The notes beneath the pieces are model-generated. The model was given only the letters and a program-made list of their open reading frames with translations, was not told the DNA's origin and did no database searches. Of a stretch of DNA of 64,000 nt, positions 1 to 9,777 are shown one piece after another (the stretch's first letter is position 1; each line of letters opens with the position of its first letter). The stretch covers positions 1,945,501 through 2,009,500 of the forward strand of contig NZ_VIWT01000001.1 in assembly GCF_007829815.1 (NCBI RefSeq). The letters are read 5' to 3'. The position numbers and the translations under genes are program-made. The stretch comes from Kitasatospora viridis. Lineage in GTDB: Bacteria; Actinomycetota; Actinomycetes; Streptomycetales; Streptomycetaceae.

Positions 1-39
1 GGATGTTTTTAGCAAGGCTTTAGGCGACGGCGCGGCGCC

Positions 40-66
40 GGTCACCGGCACCGGTCACCGGCACCG
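40..66. repeat. Short tandem repeat at left edge
   Basis: Two tandem copies of a 13-nt unit (ccggtcaccggca) lie between the window edge and the DUF885 gene terminator. Bases 1-39 hold no gene that I can see. Confidence 0.6.
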
Positions 67-85
67 GCTCTGGGCGCCGACGCGC

Positions 86-118
86 GAGGGGACCCCGCCG
101 CCCGAGCGGGGTCCCCTC
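86..118 (-). terminator. Hairpin terminator of the DUF885 gene
   Basis: A perfect 13-bp stem (86-98 with 106-118) and 7-nt loop lie 20 bp past the stop codon of the DUF885 gene. There is no U-tract, as is usual for Streptomyces hairpin terminators. Confidence 0.65.
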
Positions 119-137
119 CGCGACGACCGCGGGCGCG

Positions 138-1883
138 TCAGAGCGCCGAGAGCTCCGCCACCAGGTCGTCCAGCCCCAGCGAGCCCTGGGAGAGGGCCGC
201 CATGTGCCAGGCCTTGAGGTCGAACTCCTCGCCCCGCGCCTCGTGCGCCGCCCGGGCCGCGGACCGGCCGGTCAGCCAGGCCCGCTCGCCGAGCTTGTAG
301 CCGATCGCCTGCCCGGGCATGCCCAGGTAGCGGACCAGCTCGCTGTCCAGGAAGTCCGGGGAGAGCCCGCAGTACTCGCCGAAGAACTCCCGGGCCAGCT
401 CCGGGGTCATGGTCTCGCCCGGGTGGAACGGCGAGTCGGCCGGGAACTCCAGGCCGAGGTGCATGCCGATGTCCACGATCACCCGCAGCGCCCGCATCAT
501 CTGGGCGTTCAGGTAGCCGAGGCGGTGGCCCGGGTCGGTGAGGTAGCCGAGCTCGTCCATCAGCCGCTCGGCGTAGAGCGCCCAGCCCTCCAGGTTGGCG
601 CTCACCCCGCCCAGGCTGACCTGGTAGGTGGAGAGGTCGCCGGCCACGTAGTTCCACTGCGCGAGCTGCAGGTGGTGGCCGGGGACGCCCTCGTGGTACC
701 AGGTGCTGACCAGGTCCCAGACCGGGAAGCGCTCTCGGCCCAGCAGCGGCAGCCAGGTGCGGCCGGGGCGGGTGAAGTCCAGCGAGGGGGCGGTGTAGTA
801 CGGCGCGGCGGCGCTGCCGGCCGGGGCGATCCGGGACTCCACCCGGGTGATCGGCTCGGCCAGGTCGAAGTGCACGCCCTGCAGGTCGTTGACCGCCTGG
901 TCCATCAGGGCCTGCAGGTACTCGCGGGCCTGCTCGGCGCCCTCGACCGACTCGCCGTCGGTGTCCAGCCACCGCATCGCCTGCATCGGGGTGCTGCCGG
1001 GGCGGACCTTGCCGGCCTCGGTGCGCATCTGGGCGGCCAGGTCGTGGAACTCGGTCCAGGCCCAGGCGTAGCCCTCGTCCAGGTCCAGCTCGGCGCCGGT
1101 CCAGAAGCGCACCCAACGCGCGTAGCGCTCGCGGCCCACCGCGTCGGGGGCGCCGGCGGCGGCCGGCCGGTAGACCTCGCCGAGCCAGTCGCGCAGGTCG
1201 GCGATGGCGGCGGTGGCGGCCCGGGCGTGGCCGATCAGCTCCTCGCGCAGGCTCTCCGGGGCCGGGCTGACCAGCACGCCGAACCAGCCGGCCGAGCGGG
1301 CCTGCTCGATCGCCTCCGGGGCGTCCGCCACCCACTCGCCGAGCTGGCCGATCACCGTCTCCACCTGGCGCGGGCCGGAGAGCAGGCCGGCCTCGATGCC
1401 GGCGGCCAGGGTCTGCCGGTACCCCCGGAGGGCCTGCGGCATCCGGGCCACCCGGCGGCCGAGCCTGGCCCAGTCCTCCTCGGTCTCGGTCGCGAGCAGG
1501 GTGAACATCTCGCGGGTGTTGTGCAGCGGCGAGCCGAGGTTGCGCACGGCGCGCAGGGTGTCGCCGGCGTCGTGCACGGCGAGTTCGGCGGTCAGCCGCT
1601 CGCGCAGCAGGCGGGCGCAGCGGCGCTCGGCGGCCGGGTCGTCGGCGCCGTCCACCAGGCCGGCGGCCTCGGCGGCGTCGAGCCGGGCGAGGGCGCGGCG
1701 GGCCAGCTCGGCGACGGCCTCCAGGCCGGCCGGGGAGAGGTCGGGGAGGCGGTCGTCCTCCGGGTTGAGACCGAGGTAGACCGCGGTCAGCGGGTCGAGA
1801 TCGGCGAGCGCCTGGACGTACTCGTCCGCGATGGTGCGCGGGGTCGCCACGGTGGCGGTGGAGGGATTCGGTTCGGAAGCCAT
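138..1883 (-). CDS. DUF885 family peptidase-like metalloprotein
   Basis: This 581-aa protein belongs by sequence pattern to the DUF885 family of predicted zinc-dependent carboxypeptidase-like enzymes. The visible signature is HEGVPGHH at about residues 397-404, followed by EGWALYAE at about 432-439. Together they supply His, His and Glu ligands typical of the family. The start is the ATG that opens MASEPNPS; the open frame continues upstream but runs through the neighbouring rhomboid-like gene in another frame. There is no signal peptide, so the protein is probably cytoplasmic. It lies 62 bp downstream of the rhomboid-like gene on the same strand, so co-transcription is possible. The substrate cannot be read from the sequence. 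Confidence 0.85.
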   Translation of the reverse strand: MASEPNPSTATVATPRTIADEYVQALADLDPLTAVYLGLNPEDDRLPDLSPAGLEAVAELARRALARLDAAEAAGLVDGADDPAAERRCARLLRERLTAELAVHDAGDTLRAVRNLGSPLHNTREMFTLLATETEEDWARLGRRVARMPQALRGYRQTLAAGIEAGLLSGPRQVETVIGQLGEWVADAPEAIEQARSAGWFGVLVSPAPESLREELIGHARAATAAIADLRDWLGEVYRPAAAGAPDAVGRERYARWVRFWTGAELDLDEGYAWAWTEFHDLAAQMRTEAGKVRPGSTPMQAMRWLDTDGESVEGAEQAREYLQALMDQAVNDLQGVHFDLAEPITRVESRIAPAGSAAAPYYTAPSLDFTRPGRTWLPLLGRERFPVWDLVSTWYHEGVPGHHLQLAQWNYVAGDLSTYQVSLGGVSANLEGWALYAERLMDELGYLTDPGHRLGYLNAQMMRALRVIVDIGMHLGLEFPADSPFHPGETMTPELAREFFGEYCGLSPDFLDSELVRYLGMPGQAIGYKLGERAWLTGRSAARAAHEARGEEFDLKAWHMAALSQGSLGLDDLVAELSAL

Positions 1884-1945
1884 TCGGACATCTTTTCGCA
1901 GCAGGGGCGCTTTGCAAGCCCCTTTCCGGAACCGAGTCTCGCTGT

Positions 1946-2629
1946 TCAGGGGCGTGTTGACGGACCGTGCGCCCGCCGGGCACGCCACGCAGCCACCGGG
2001 TCCCAGGACGGCCGGCCGCGGGTGATCGGGTAGAAGGCCAGACCGATCAGAACGGCACAGAAGTGCCCGAGGTCGGTGAAGGTGTGTGAGCTGACCAGTG
2101 GCACGAGGTAGAAGACGAGCAGTCCGCCGCCGTAGAGCAGGCGCCAGGATCCGGCGAACCGGTAGGTCAGCACCCCCTCCACCCCGGCCAGCGCGTAGGA
2201 CACCCCGACGTCCACGGTGTCGGCCATGCTGGCCGGCAGCCGGGCGTGGTGGATGCCGACCGCCACCACCCCCTCGCTGACCAGGGTGGCCAGCACGTGC
2301 GCGGTGGCGGCCACGGCGAACCACCGGGCGGTGCCGAGCCAGCGCTCCGCGGGGACGTGGAAGACGTTGAAGACCACGAAGTAGAAGAGGAAGGACGAGG
2401 ACTCGGTCCACAGCGCGCTGGCCACCAGGGCGTGCACCGGATGGTGCTTCAGCTGGTCCAGGTTGGTGCTGCGGCCGGCCAGGAACCAGTCCAGGTTCGC
2501 CGGGTCGATCCGGCTCACCGCGAAACTGGTCAGCGCGAGCACCACCAGCCAGGTGTAGGTGCCGGGTGCCGACCTGACGTACCGCCACAGGGCGCGTCGG
2601 GTCCGAACGATCGGGCTGTCGCTGGGCAT
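1946..2629 (-). CDS. Rhomboid-like membrane protein
   Basis: This 227-aa integral membrane protein has about six hydrophobic segments. It resembles the actinobacterial rhomboid-like family. A Ser in GVSY (residue 144) and a late His in GHFCAVLIG (residue 189) sit where the rhomboid Ser/His catalytic dyad would be. The start is placed at MPSDSP, leaving 73 bp to the divergent TetR gene; an earlier in-frame start would overlap that gene. A paralogue with the same SM-D--D-(V/I)GVSY block lies at 24876-25661. Whether it is an active intramembrane protease cannot be told from sequence alone. Confidence 0.75.
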   Translation of the reverse strand: MPSDSPIVRTRRALWRYVRSAPGTYTWLVVLALTSFAVSRIDPANLDWFLAGRSTNLDQLKHHPVHALVASALWTESSSFLFYFVVFNVFHVPAERWLGTARWFAVAATAHVLATLVSEGVVAVGIHHARLPASMADTVDVGVSYALAGVEGVLTYRFAGSWRLLYGGGLLVFYLVPLVSSHTFTDLGHFCAVLIGLAFYPITRGRPSWDPVAAWRARRAHGPSTRP

Positions 2630-2702
2630 GCACCAAGGATGCGCGGTTCCCGGTGCTTCACCGGGCTGGGACGCGCCCGCGGCGCCCACTACGCTGACCG
2701 CC

Positions 2703-3443
2703 ATGAACGACACGGAGCCCGGCGCCCAGGCCGCCCCGGCGGCGAAGAAGCGTTCCGGCTACCGCCGGCTGCCGGTGCAGCAGCGCCGCGAGCAGCTGAT
2801 CGCCGTGGCGCTGTCGCTGTTCGCCAGCCGCCCGCCGGAGGAGGTCAGCCTGGACGACGTGGCGGAGGCCTCCGGCGCCTCCCGGCCACTGGTCTACCGG
2901 TACTTCGCCGGCGGCAAGCAGCAGTTGTACGAGGCCGCGCTGCGCAGCGCGGCCGAGGAGCTGACCAACCGGTTCGTGATCAGCTCGCAGGGCACTCCGA
3001 CCGAGCAGCTGGGAGCCGTGCTGGACGGCTACTTCTCCTTCGTCGCCGAGCACGACGCGGGCTACGGCGCGCTGCTGCGCGGCGGCTCGGTGGTGGAGAC
3101 CGCGCGGACCTCGGCGATCGTGGACGAAGTGCGGCGCACGGCGTTGCGCCGCACCCTGCGCTACATGGGGGTGCGGGAGGCCGGACCTCGGCTGACCCTG
3201 CTGGTCCGGTCGTGGATCTCGGTGGTCGAGGCCGCGTCACTCAGCTGGCTGGACGAGGGACGGCAGATTCCGCCGGCCGAGCTGTGCGACTGGTTGGTGG
3301 ACGAGTTCGTGGCGATGACCGCCACCACCGCCGGGCACGATCCGCAGACGGCCGAGGTGCTGACCGGTCTGCTGGCCCTGGACGGGCCGGACGGACGGGC
3401 CGGACGGCTGCTGGCCCGGTTGGGCGCCCGCGCCGGGGCCTGA
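2703..3443 (+). CDS. TetR/AcrR family transcriptional regulator
   Basis: This 246-aa regulator has an N-terminal helix-turn-helix at about residues 20-66, with the TetR pattern VSLDDVAEASGASRPLVYRYF, and a C-terminal ligand-binding helical domain. The ATG at 2703 is chosen because an upstream in-frame extension would cover the divergent rhomboid-like gene. It is transcribed away from the rhomboid-like and DUF885 genes, so those are the most likely targets, along with itself. The inducer is unknown. It ends 38 bp before the convergent FAH-family gene, and I see no clear terminator between them. Confidence 0.9.
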   Translation: MNDTEPGAQAAPAAKKRSGYRRLPVQQRREQLIAVALSLFASRPPEEVSLDDVAEASGASRPLVYRYFAGGKQQLYEAALRSAAEELTNRFVISSQGTPTEQLGAVLDGYFSFVAEHDAGYGALLRGGSVVETARTSAIVDEVRRTALRRTLRYMGVREAGPRLTLLVRSWISVVEAASLSWLDEGRQIPPAELCDWLVDEFVAMTATTAGHDPQTAEVLTGLLALDGPDGRAGRLLARLGARAGA

Positions 3444-3480
3444 AGCGGGCCTGAAGCGACGGGGTCCGAGCGACGGGCGC

Positions 3481-4332
3481 TCAGGCCTTGCCGAGCACCT
3501 GCCGCTGCCGGCCGAGCCCGCCGATCTCCAGCTCCATGACGTCGCCGGGCTGCAGGAACGGGGTGCCGGGGCGCCCCATGGTGACGCCGGCCGGAGTGCC
3601 GGTGCTGATCACGTCACCGGGCTCCAGCACCATGAACTGGCTGATGTAGCTGACCACGGTGAGCACCGGGAAGATCATCTCGGCGGTGCTGCCGTGCTGG
3701 CGCAGCTCGCCGTTGACCCAGAGCTTGAGCTCCAGCCCCTGCGGGTCGCCGACCTCGTCCGGGGTGACCAGGTAGGGGCCGAGCGGGTTGAAGGTCTCGC
3801 AGCACTTGCCCTTGTCCCACTGGCCGCCGCGCTCCAGCTGGAAGGCGCGCTCGGTGACGTCGTTGGAGACGGTGTAGCCGGCGATGCACTCGGCCGCCTG
3901 CTGCTCGTTCTCCAGGTAGCGGGCGGTGCGGCCGATCACCACGGCCAGCTCGACCTCGTAGTCGGTCTTGGTCGCGCCGCGCGGCACCAGCACCTCGTCG
4001 TCCGGGCCGACCACGGTGTTGCTGGCCTTCAGGAAGAGCACCGGCTCGGCCGGGATCGCGGCGCCGGCCTCGGCCGCGTGGTCGCGGTAGTTCAGGCCGA
4101 CGCAGACGACCTTGCCGGGCCGGGCCACCGGGGACCCGATCCGCTGGCCGGCCAGGTCGAGCACCGGCAGGGTGCCGCCGGCCACCGCGGCCGCCAGCTC
4201 CGCCCGGTCCAGCCGGGCCAGGAAGGCGCCGTCCAGCTCGGGGGTGAGGCCGGTGAGGTCGTACGCGGTGCCGTCGGGGCCGAGCACGGCCGGACGCTCG
4301 GCGCCCGGCGGTCCCACTCGGAGGAACTTCAT
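3481..4332 (-). CDS. Fumarylacetoacetate hydrolase (FAH) family protein
   Basis: This 283-aa enzyme contains the FAH fold. The metal site is visible as Glu126 and Glu128 in DYEVELAVVIG and Asp158 in SNDVTERAF. The block CVGLNYRDHAAEAG (residues 77-90) and the C-terminal ISTGTPAGV are also typical. Members hydrolyse or decarboxylate 2-oxo-acids such as acylpyruvates and 2-hydroxyhepta-2,4-dienedioate-type ring-cleavage products in the cytoplasm. No aromatic catabolic genes flank it, so the substrate is open. It is a stand-alone gene convergent with tetR; 130 bp of mostly featureless DNA separate it from the kinase upstream. Confidence 0.9.
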   Translation of the reverse strand: MKFLRVGPPGAERPAVLGPDGTAYDLTGLTPELDGAFLARLDRAELAAAVAGGTLPVLDLAGQRIGSPVARPGKVVCVGLNYRDHAAEAGAAIPAEPVLFLKASNTVVGPDDEVLVPRGATKTDYEVELAVVIGRTARYLENEQQAAECIAGYTVSNDVTERAFQLERGGQWDKGKCCETFNPLGPYLVTPDEVGDPQGLELKLWVNGELRQHGSTAEMIFPVLTVVSYISQFMVLEPGDVISTGTPAGVTMGRPGTPFLQPGDVMELEIGGLGRQRQVLGKA

Positions 4333-4462
4333 CTGCCCATCACCTCATCGCACATTGAGGGACAACTGGAAACCCGAGGTATATCAACGAGCGGGCCGGG
4401 CCAGCCAGGGGGTCACCGTCGGCCAGTTCCTATCAATTCATCCAATCCGGCACCTTGCGCGA

Positions 4463-5656
4463 CTAGGTGCCCGTACGGTTGACAGTCCCCAGCAGGGCCG
4501 CCAAGATGCCGGGCCGGCAGGGCTGCCCGGGCACCGGGATCCGGGCCAGCCGGCGCTGGATCGCCTCCACCTGCGGATCGCCGTCGCCCAGCGCGGCGCT
4601 GGCGGCCGGCAGCAGCTCGGCCAGCAGGCAGTACGCCTCCTCCGAGCGCCCCAGCCGCACCAGGGCCACCGCCAGGTCGTGGCAGGTGCGCAGCGTGCGC
4701 CCGTCGGCCGGTCCGAAGGCCAGCGCGAACTGCTCGACCAGCGGGCGCAGTTGCTCCACCGCGTCGGCGGGCCGGCCGTCCCCGGCGGCCTGGAAGGCGG
4801 CGTCCGCCCGGCGCCGCAGGTCGCGCACCTCCTCCAGGGCCAGGGCCAGCCGCTCGGCCACCCCGGTGGCGTCGGCGGGGCGGTCGGCCGGGTCCTTGGC
4901 CAGCAGCTCCAGCACCAGGTCGGCCGGGCCGGCCGGCAGCGCGAGCGGGCGCGGCGGCGGCTCCTCCAGGTGCTGGGCCATCAGCGCGACGGTGTTGCCC
5001 GCGTTGAACGGCCGCTCGCCGGTGAGCAGTTCGTACAGCACGCAGCCGACCGCGTAGAGGTCGGAGCGGACCGTGCCGGGCTCGCCGCGCCAGCGCTCGG
5101 GGGCCAGGTAGGGCGCGGAGCCGATCACCGCGCCGGCCGTGGTCAGCCCGTCGAGGTTGTCGCCGATCTGGGCGATGCCGAAGTCCAGCACCTTGAGCAC
5201 CTGCCGGTCCGGCGCGGTGAACATGATGTTCTCCGGCTTGACGTCCCGGTGGATCACCTGGGCGGCGTGCGCCACCGCCAGCGCCGCGCAGAGCTGCCGG
5301 GCCCAGTCCAGCGCCACCGGCAGCTCGGGGCGGCCGCCGGCCAGCACGTGCTTGAGGGTCTGCCCGTTCAGCAGTTCCATCACCAGGTAGCTGAACTGCT
5401 CGCCGTCCGACTCCAGTTCGCCCAGGTCGAAGACCTGCACGATGTTGGGGTGGCTCAGCCGGGCCAGCACCGTGGTCTCGCGCCGCAGCCGGGCCAGGTC
5501 GGTGGCCGCGTCCCGACCGCCGTGGTGGCGCAGCGTCTTGACCGCGACCTGGCGCTGCAGCCGCAGGTCGTAGGCCTCCCAGACGATGCCGAAGCCGCCC
5601 CGCCCCAGCTCCCCGAACAGGCGGTAGCGGTCACCCAGCACTTCGCCGGCTCTCAT
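4463..5656 (-). CDS. Soluble serine/threonine protein kinase
   Basis: This 397-aa protein has a Hanks-type kinase domain at about residues 8-270, with a glycine loop GRGGFG (19-24), Lys40, HRDVKPEN (136-143) and DFG (158-160). The C-terminal part (about 280-397) is helical and looks like tetratricopeptide-type repeats. There is no transmembrane segment or PASTA repeat, so this is a cytoplasmic kinase, unlike the membrane kinase at 32387. It stands alone, with 117 bp to the ABC gene cluster. No substrate is suggested by context. Confidence 0.9.
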   Translation of the reverse strand: MRAGEVLGDRYRLFGELGRGGFGIVWEAYDLRLQRQVAVKTLRHHGGRDAATDLARLRRETTVLARLSHPNIVQVFDLGELESDGEQFSYLVMELLNGQTLKHVLAGGRPELPVALDWARQLCAALAVAHAAQVIHRDVKPENIMFTAPDRQVLKVLDFGIAQIGDNLDGLTTAGAVIGSAPYLAPERWRGEPGTVRSDLYAVGCVLYELLTGERPFNAGNTVALMAQHLEEPPPRPLALPAGPADLVLELLAKDPADRPADATGVAERLALALEEVRDLRRRADAAFQAAGDGRPADAVEQLRPLVEQFALAFGPADGRTLRTCHDLAVALVRLGRSEEAYCLLAELLPAASAALGDGDPQVEAIQRRLARIPVPGQPCRPGILAALLGTVNRTGT

Positions 5657-5773
5657 GAACTCCCCCAGTGCCGTGCCCCGCCCGGCGCGCGGAGCCGTCC
5701 CGTGGGCCTGCCGCGCCAGCGATATCGTCAGTCATCGCGGGCCACTTGGCAAGGCAGGTTTCGGCACCCGGTG

Positions 5774-6727
5774 TCACGGGGTGTCGGGCAGCCCCGGCGG
5801 GTCGAGCTCGGAGGCGGCCACCGCCTCGTTCCCGAGCCCCCAGCGGTCCAGCACCTGGCGGTAACTGCCGTTGTGGATCACCTCGTTCAGCGCCGCCTGG
5901 ACGGCGGTGATCAGCGGGTTGCCCTTCTTCACGGTGGCGGCGATCTTGCCCTGGAGCTGCTCGCCGGCGCCCGAGACGGTGCCGACCACCTCGGTCTGCC
6001 CGCTCTGCGCGGCGTGGAAGGCGCTGGTCGGGTTGGGGCCGAGCCAGGCGTCGATCCGGCCCGAGCCGAGCGCCAGGTAGTAGTCGGAGGAGTTCTGGTA
6101 GTACTTCACGTCCACCGGCTTGCGGCCGGCCTTGACGTCCTGTTCGCTCCAGTCCAGCAGCAGCTTCTCCTGGTTGGTGCCGGAGGAGACGCCGATGGTG
6201 CGCCCGGCCACGTCCGCGGGGCCGGTGACCCGCCAGCCGGCGCCCTTCTTCGCCTCGAAGGCGAGGTTGTCCAGCCGGTAGGTGGCGAAGTCGTACTTCT
6301 GCTTGCGGGCCTCGGTCACCGTGATGTTGGTGAACCCGACGTCGTACTTGCCGCTGTCCAGGCCGACGAAGACGTTCTCCCAGCTCTCCGGGTGGAACTC
6401 GGGCTTGAGGCCGAGCACGTCGGCGACCAGGTAGGCGATGTCCGGCTCGACGCCGATGACCGTCTTGTCGTCGGTGGCGGCGAAGACCAGCGGCGGGACG
6501 GTGCCGAGCGAGTCGACCACCTCCAGGGTGCCCCGGTCGCGCACCTCCTTCGGCAGCAGGGCCGCGATCGCGGCCACCTCCGGGGTGGTGACCCGGTGCT
6601 GATCGGGCGTCAGGTTGAAGCCCTGGGCGCTGGTCGACGACTTGTCGGCACCGGGCTCGGCGGTGGCACTGGCGCAGCCCGCCAGCACCGTGACGGTCAG
6701 GGCGGTTGCCAGCAGACGACGACTCAT
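5774..6727 (-). CDS. Polar amino-acid-type ABC transporter lipoprotein (last gene of operon)
   Basis: This is a 317-aa solute-binding protein of the family 3 (polar amino acid/cystine) fold with a lipobox LAGC (Cys18). It is the last gene of the minus-strand sulfur-type operon and starts 11 bp after the ATPase stop, with a GGAGA ribosome site. The start MSRRLL is preferred over an in-frame ATG 15 bp upstream because the GGAG then lies 6 nt before the start. It is the second binding protein served by the same permease and ATPase; two binding proteins for one cystine-type importer is also seen in Bacillus TcyJK. By context the ligand is probably a cysteine derivative. Confidence 0.9.
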   Translation of the reverse strand: MSRRLLATALTVTVLAGCASATAEPGADKSSTSAQGFNLTPDQHRVTTPEVAAIAALLPKEVRDRGTLEVVDSLGTVPPLVFAATDDKTVIGVEPDIAYLVADVLGLKPEFHPESWENVFVGLDSGKYDVGFTNITVTEARKQKYDFATYRLDNLAFEAKKGAGWRVTGPADVAGRTIGVSSGTNQEKLLLDWSEQDVKAGRKPVDVKYYQNSSDYYLALGSGRIDAWLGPNPTSAFHAAQSGQTEVVGTVSGAGEQLQGKIAATVKKGNPLITAVQAALNEVIHNGSYRQVLDRWGLGNEAVAASELDPPGLPDTP

Positions 6728-6738
6728 GAGGTCTCCTC

Positions 6739-7503
6739 TCACAGCACTTTGGCCAGGAAGGCGCGGGTGCGCGGGTGTTCGGGGCGGTCCAGCACCTGCT
6801 CGGGCGGGCCCTGTTCGACCACCACGCCGCCGTCCATGAAGACCACCGTGTCGGCCACCTCGCGGGCGAAGCCGATCTCGTGGGTGACCACCACCATGGT
6901 GCTGCCGGCGCGGGCCAAGTCCTTGATCACGTCCAGCACTTCGCCGACCAGTTCGGGGTCGAGCGCCGAGGTCGGCTCGTCGAAGAGCAGCACCTTCGGC
7001 TCCAGCGCGAGCGCCCGGGCGATCGCCACCCGCTGCTGCTGGCCGCCCGAGAGCCGGCGCGGGTACTCGTCGGCCTTGTCCGCCAGGCCGACCCGGCCGA
7101 GCAGCTCCAGGGCCAGTTCGCGCACCGCCGCCCGGGGCCGGCCGAGCGCGCTGACCGGCGCCTCGACCAGGTTCTCCAGCACGGTGAGGTGCGGGAAGAG
7201 GTTGAAGTTCTGGAAGACGAAGCCGATCCGGGTGCGCTGGCGCAGCACCTCGCGCTCGCGCAGCTCGTGCAGCCTGTCGCCGGACCGGCGGTAGCCGATC
7301 AGCTCGCCGTCGATGCTGACCACGCCGCGGGCCGGCTTCTCCAGGTGGTTGATCAGGCGCAGCAGGGTGGACTTGCCGGACCCGGACGGGCCGAGCACCA
7401 CGGTCACCGTGCCGGCCGGCACGGTCAGGTCCACCCCGCGCAGCACCTCGTGGTCGCCGAAGCTCTTGTGCAGGCCCCGGACTTCGATCGTCGCCCCGCT
7501 CAT
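6739..7503 (-). CDS. Polar amino-acid-type ABC transporter ATPase
   Basis: This 254-aa ATPase has Walker [10 protein letters not shown], signature LSGGQQQR, Walker [15 protein letters not shown] and a switch His in [13 protein letters not shown]. It is of the GlnQ/TcyN type. Its ATG overlaps the permease stop by four bases (ATGA), showing translational coupling. It energises uptake through the permease at 7500-8369 and perhaps also the divergent permease at 11465-12406, which has no ATPase of its own. Confidence 0.95.
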   Translation of the reverse strand: MSGATIEVRGLHKSFGDHEVLRGVDLTVPAGTVTVVLGPSGSGKSTLLRLINHLEKPARGVVSIDGELIGYRRSGDRLHELREREVLRQRTRIGFVFQNFNLFPHLTVLENLVEAPVSALGRPRAAVRELALELLGRVGLADKADEYPRRLSGGQQQRVAIARALALEPKVLLFDEPTSALDPELVGEVLDVIKDLARAGSTMVVVTHEIGFAREVADTVVFMDGGVVVEQGPPEQVLDRPEHPRTRAFLAKVL

Positions 7504-8369
7504 GCCTTGCCCCTTCGGCTGAAGTGCCGTTCCACGTAGTACTGCAGGACCGAGAGCACGGTGGTGAGCAGCACGTACCAGACGGTGGCCACCATCAGCA
7601 GCGGCACCACCCGGCCGGTGCGCCCGTAGACCACCTGCACCTGGTAGAAGAGTTCGCCGATCGCCATCACGTAGACCACCGAGGTGCTCTTGAGCAGTGC
7701 GATCACCTGGTTGGCGGCGTTCGGCAGGATCGAGCGCATCGCCTGCGGCAGCACGATCCGGCGGATCTGACGGACCCTCGGGATGCCCAGCGCGGCCGCG
7801 GCCTGGAGCTGGCCGGGGTCGACGGCGATCACCCCGGCCCGCACCACCTCGGCGGCGTAGGCGCTCTGGTAGAGCGCCAGGCCCAGCACCGCGGCGCCCT
7901 GCGCGCTGAGCAGGTCGATGGTCCGCAGGCTCCACAGCTCGGGCCCGAACGGCACGCCCAGCGCCAGGTGTTGGTAGAGGTAGGAGAGGTTGAACCAGAA
8001 CACCAGCTGGACGATCAGCGGGATCGACCGGAAGACCCAGGTGTAGGTCCACGCCAGCCCGGCCAGGATCCGGCTGCCGCTGAGCCGCAGCAGCGCCACC
8101 AGCGCGCCGAGCGCGAAGCCCAGCACCGTTCCCCAGGCGGTGAGTTCGAGGGTGGTGCCGACCGCCCGCAGGATGGTCGGGGCGGTCAGGTAGCGGGCGA
8201 AGGTGCCCCAGTCCCAGCCGGGGTTGACCACCAGCCCGTGCAGGAACTGCGCGCTGACCAGCAGCGCGGCGGCCCCGGCCAGCCAGCGCCAGGGGTGCCG
8301 GGCGGGCACCACCCGCAGCCCGGCCGGGTCCTCGGGCGCCAGGACGGCCGTCTTCTCCGCGGTGGCCAT
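7500..8369 (-). CDS. Polar amino-acid-type ABC transporter permease
   Basis: This 289-aa inner-membrane permease (HisM/TcyL type) has about five membrane segments and the coupling loop [22 protein letters not shown] followed by [15 protein letters not shown], which contacts the ATPase. The start MATAEKT shares one base with the stop codon of the upstream lipoprotein gene (TGATG). It is part of the coupled operon that starts with the SsuD-like monooxygenase. Confidence 0.93.
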   Translation of the reverse strand: MATAEKTAVLAPEDPAGLRVVPARHPWRWLAGAAALLVSAQFLHGLVVNPGWDWGTFARYLTAPTILRAVGTTLELTAWGTVLGFALGALVALLRLSGSRILAGLAWTYTWVFRSIPLIVQLVFWFNLSYLYQHLALGVPFGPELWSLRTIDLLSAQGAAVLGLALYQSAYAAEVVRAGVIAVDPGQLQAAAALGIPRVRQIRRIVLPQAMRSILPNAANQVIALLKSTSVVYVMAIGELFYQVQVVYGRTGRVVPLLMVATVWYVLLTTVLSVLQYYVERHFSRRGKA

Positions 8370-9289
8370 CAGGCGTGTTCCGGCGGGGAGACCTCGGACT
8401 GCGCGATCGCCGAGCCGGCCGTGCCCCACTTGTCCAGGATCCGCTGGTAGGTGCCGTCCTTGATCAGCTGGTTGACGGCGGCCTGGAAGGCGGGCGCCAG
8501 CGGGGTGCCCTTCTTGAACGCGAAGCCGACGTCGAGCCGGTGGTACTCGCCGAGGAACTTGGTGCCGGAGCCGGGCTGGGCGGCCTGGAAGCGCAGGCCG
8601 TTGATGGTGGACATCTCCACGTCGATCCGGCCCTGCTGGAGGCCGGTGAGCACGGCGCCGTTGTCCGAGTAGGACTGCACCGTGTACGGCTTCTTGCCGG
8701 CCGCCGCGCAGACCTGCTTCTTCGCGTTCAGGGTGGCCTCGAAGGTGGTGCCGCTGCCGGTGCCGATGGTCAGGCCGCAGAGCTGGGTGAGGTCGGTGAC
8801 GGCGGACAGCGCCGTGTCGTCCTTCTTCACCGCGAAGCCCTGGCCGTCGTCGATGTAGGTGACGAAGTCGATGGTCTGCAGCCGGGCGGTGGTGACGCCG
8901 AAGTTGCCGGTGCCGACGTCGTACTTGCCGCTGCCCAGGGCGGGCAGGATGGTGTCGAAGGCGGCGTCCTCGCGCTGCACCGTCAGGCCCAGCACCTTGG
9001 CCACCGCGTCGGTGAGGTCGATGTCCAGGCCGGCCGGCTTCTTGCTGCCCGGGTCCGGGTAGTAGGCGCTCGGCGGGGTGCCGAAGCTCGCCCCCACCTT
9101 GATGCTGCCGGCGGCCCGCACCTGCGGCGGCAGCAGCGCGGCGATCGCGTCCACCTTCTTCTCCTGGGAGACCACGTCGCGGCCGGGGTCCACGCCCTGG
9201 GCCGGCTTCACCGGGGAGGCCTGGGACCCGCAGGCGGTCAGGGCCAGCACCGGGAGCAGGGCTGCGGCCAGGGTCTTGAGGGGTCTCAC
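8369..9289 (-). CDS. Polar amino-acid-type ABC transporter lipoprotein (upstream of permease)
   Basis: This is a 306-aa family 3 solute-binding protein with a lipobox LTAC (Cys20). It starts at a GTG that overlaps the GNAT stop by four bases (GTGA). The binding fold includes the typical [17 protein letters not shown] block and a C-terminal [13 protein letters not shown]. It is paralogous to the binding protein at 5774-6727 and to both in the 39.5-41.5 kb cluster. It probably supplies the same importer with an organosulfur amino-acid-like ligand. Confidence 0.9.
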   Translation of the reverse strand: MRPLKTLAAALLPVLALTACGSQASPVKPAQGVDPGRDVVSQEKKVDAIAALLPPQVRAAGSIKVGASFGTPPSAYYPDPGSKKPAGLDIDLTDAVAKVLGLTVQREDAAFDTILPALGSGKYDVGTGNFGVTTARLQTIDFVTYIDDGQGFAVKKDDTALSAVTDLTQLCGLTIGTGSGTTFEATLNAKKQVCAAAGKKPYTVQSYSDNGAVLTGLQQGRIDVEMSTINGLRFQAAQPGSGTKFLGEYHRLDVGFAFKKGTPLAPAFQAAVNQLIKDGTYQRILDKWGTAGSAIAQSEVSPPEHA

Positions 9290-9777
9290 GGGGTTCGTGC
9301 CTCTCCGGGGTCGGTGGTCAGCCGCTTCGCGAAGGCCAGCGGGCCGTTCGGCGGCTGCTCGGGGTCGAACTGCGGGGTGTAGCCGGCCGCCAGGTAGAGC
9401 GCCTGGGCCTCGGGCTGGCGGGGGCCGGTGGTCAGGTGGATCCGCCAGTAGCCGGCCGCGCCCGCGCGGCGCTCCAACTCGGCCAGCACCAGCCGGGCGT
9501 GGCCCCGGCGGCGGTGCGCGGAGTGCGTCCACATGCGCTTGATCTCGGCGGTGTCCGGGTCGTACCGGCGGTAGGCACCGCCGGCCACCGGGGCGCCGTC
9601 GGCCAGCAGCAGGATCAGCAGGCCGGTGGGCGGGGCGAAGTCGACGGACGGGAAGCGGCTCATCTCCCGGTGCCCGTCGGGCCCGTACCTGCTGACGTAC
9701 TCCGCGGTCAGCTCGCGGACCAGCGGCTCGGCCAGGGCGTCGTCGATGGCGACTTGACGGAACGTCAGGACGCTCAC
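9286..9777 (-). CDS. GNAT family N-acetyltransferase in sulfur-type operon
   Basis: This 163-aa protein has the GNAT fold, with the acetyl-CoA pyrophosphate loop in HSAHRRRGHARLVLAELE and a C-terminal ALYLAAGYTP. It starts at a GTG that overlaps the monooxygenase stop (GTGA) and ends overlapping the next start. An acetyltransferase next to a flavin monooxygenase and a cystine-type importer recalls the Bacillus yxe and ytm operons. There, S-modified cysteines are N-acetylated, oxidised and de-acetylated. The role here is inferred from that parallel; no deacetylase gene lies in this operon. Confidence 0.85.
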   Translation of the reverse strand: MSVLTFRQVAIDDALAEPLVRELTAEYVSRYGPDGHREMSRFPSVDFAPPTGLLILLLADGAPVAGGAYRRYDPDTAEIKRMWTHSAHRRRGHARLVLAELERRAGAAGYWRIHLTTGPRQPEAQALYLAAGYTPQFDPEQPPNGPLAFAKRLTTDPGEARTP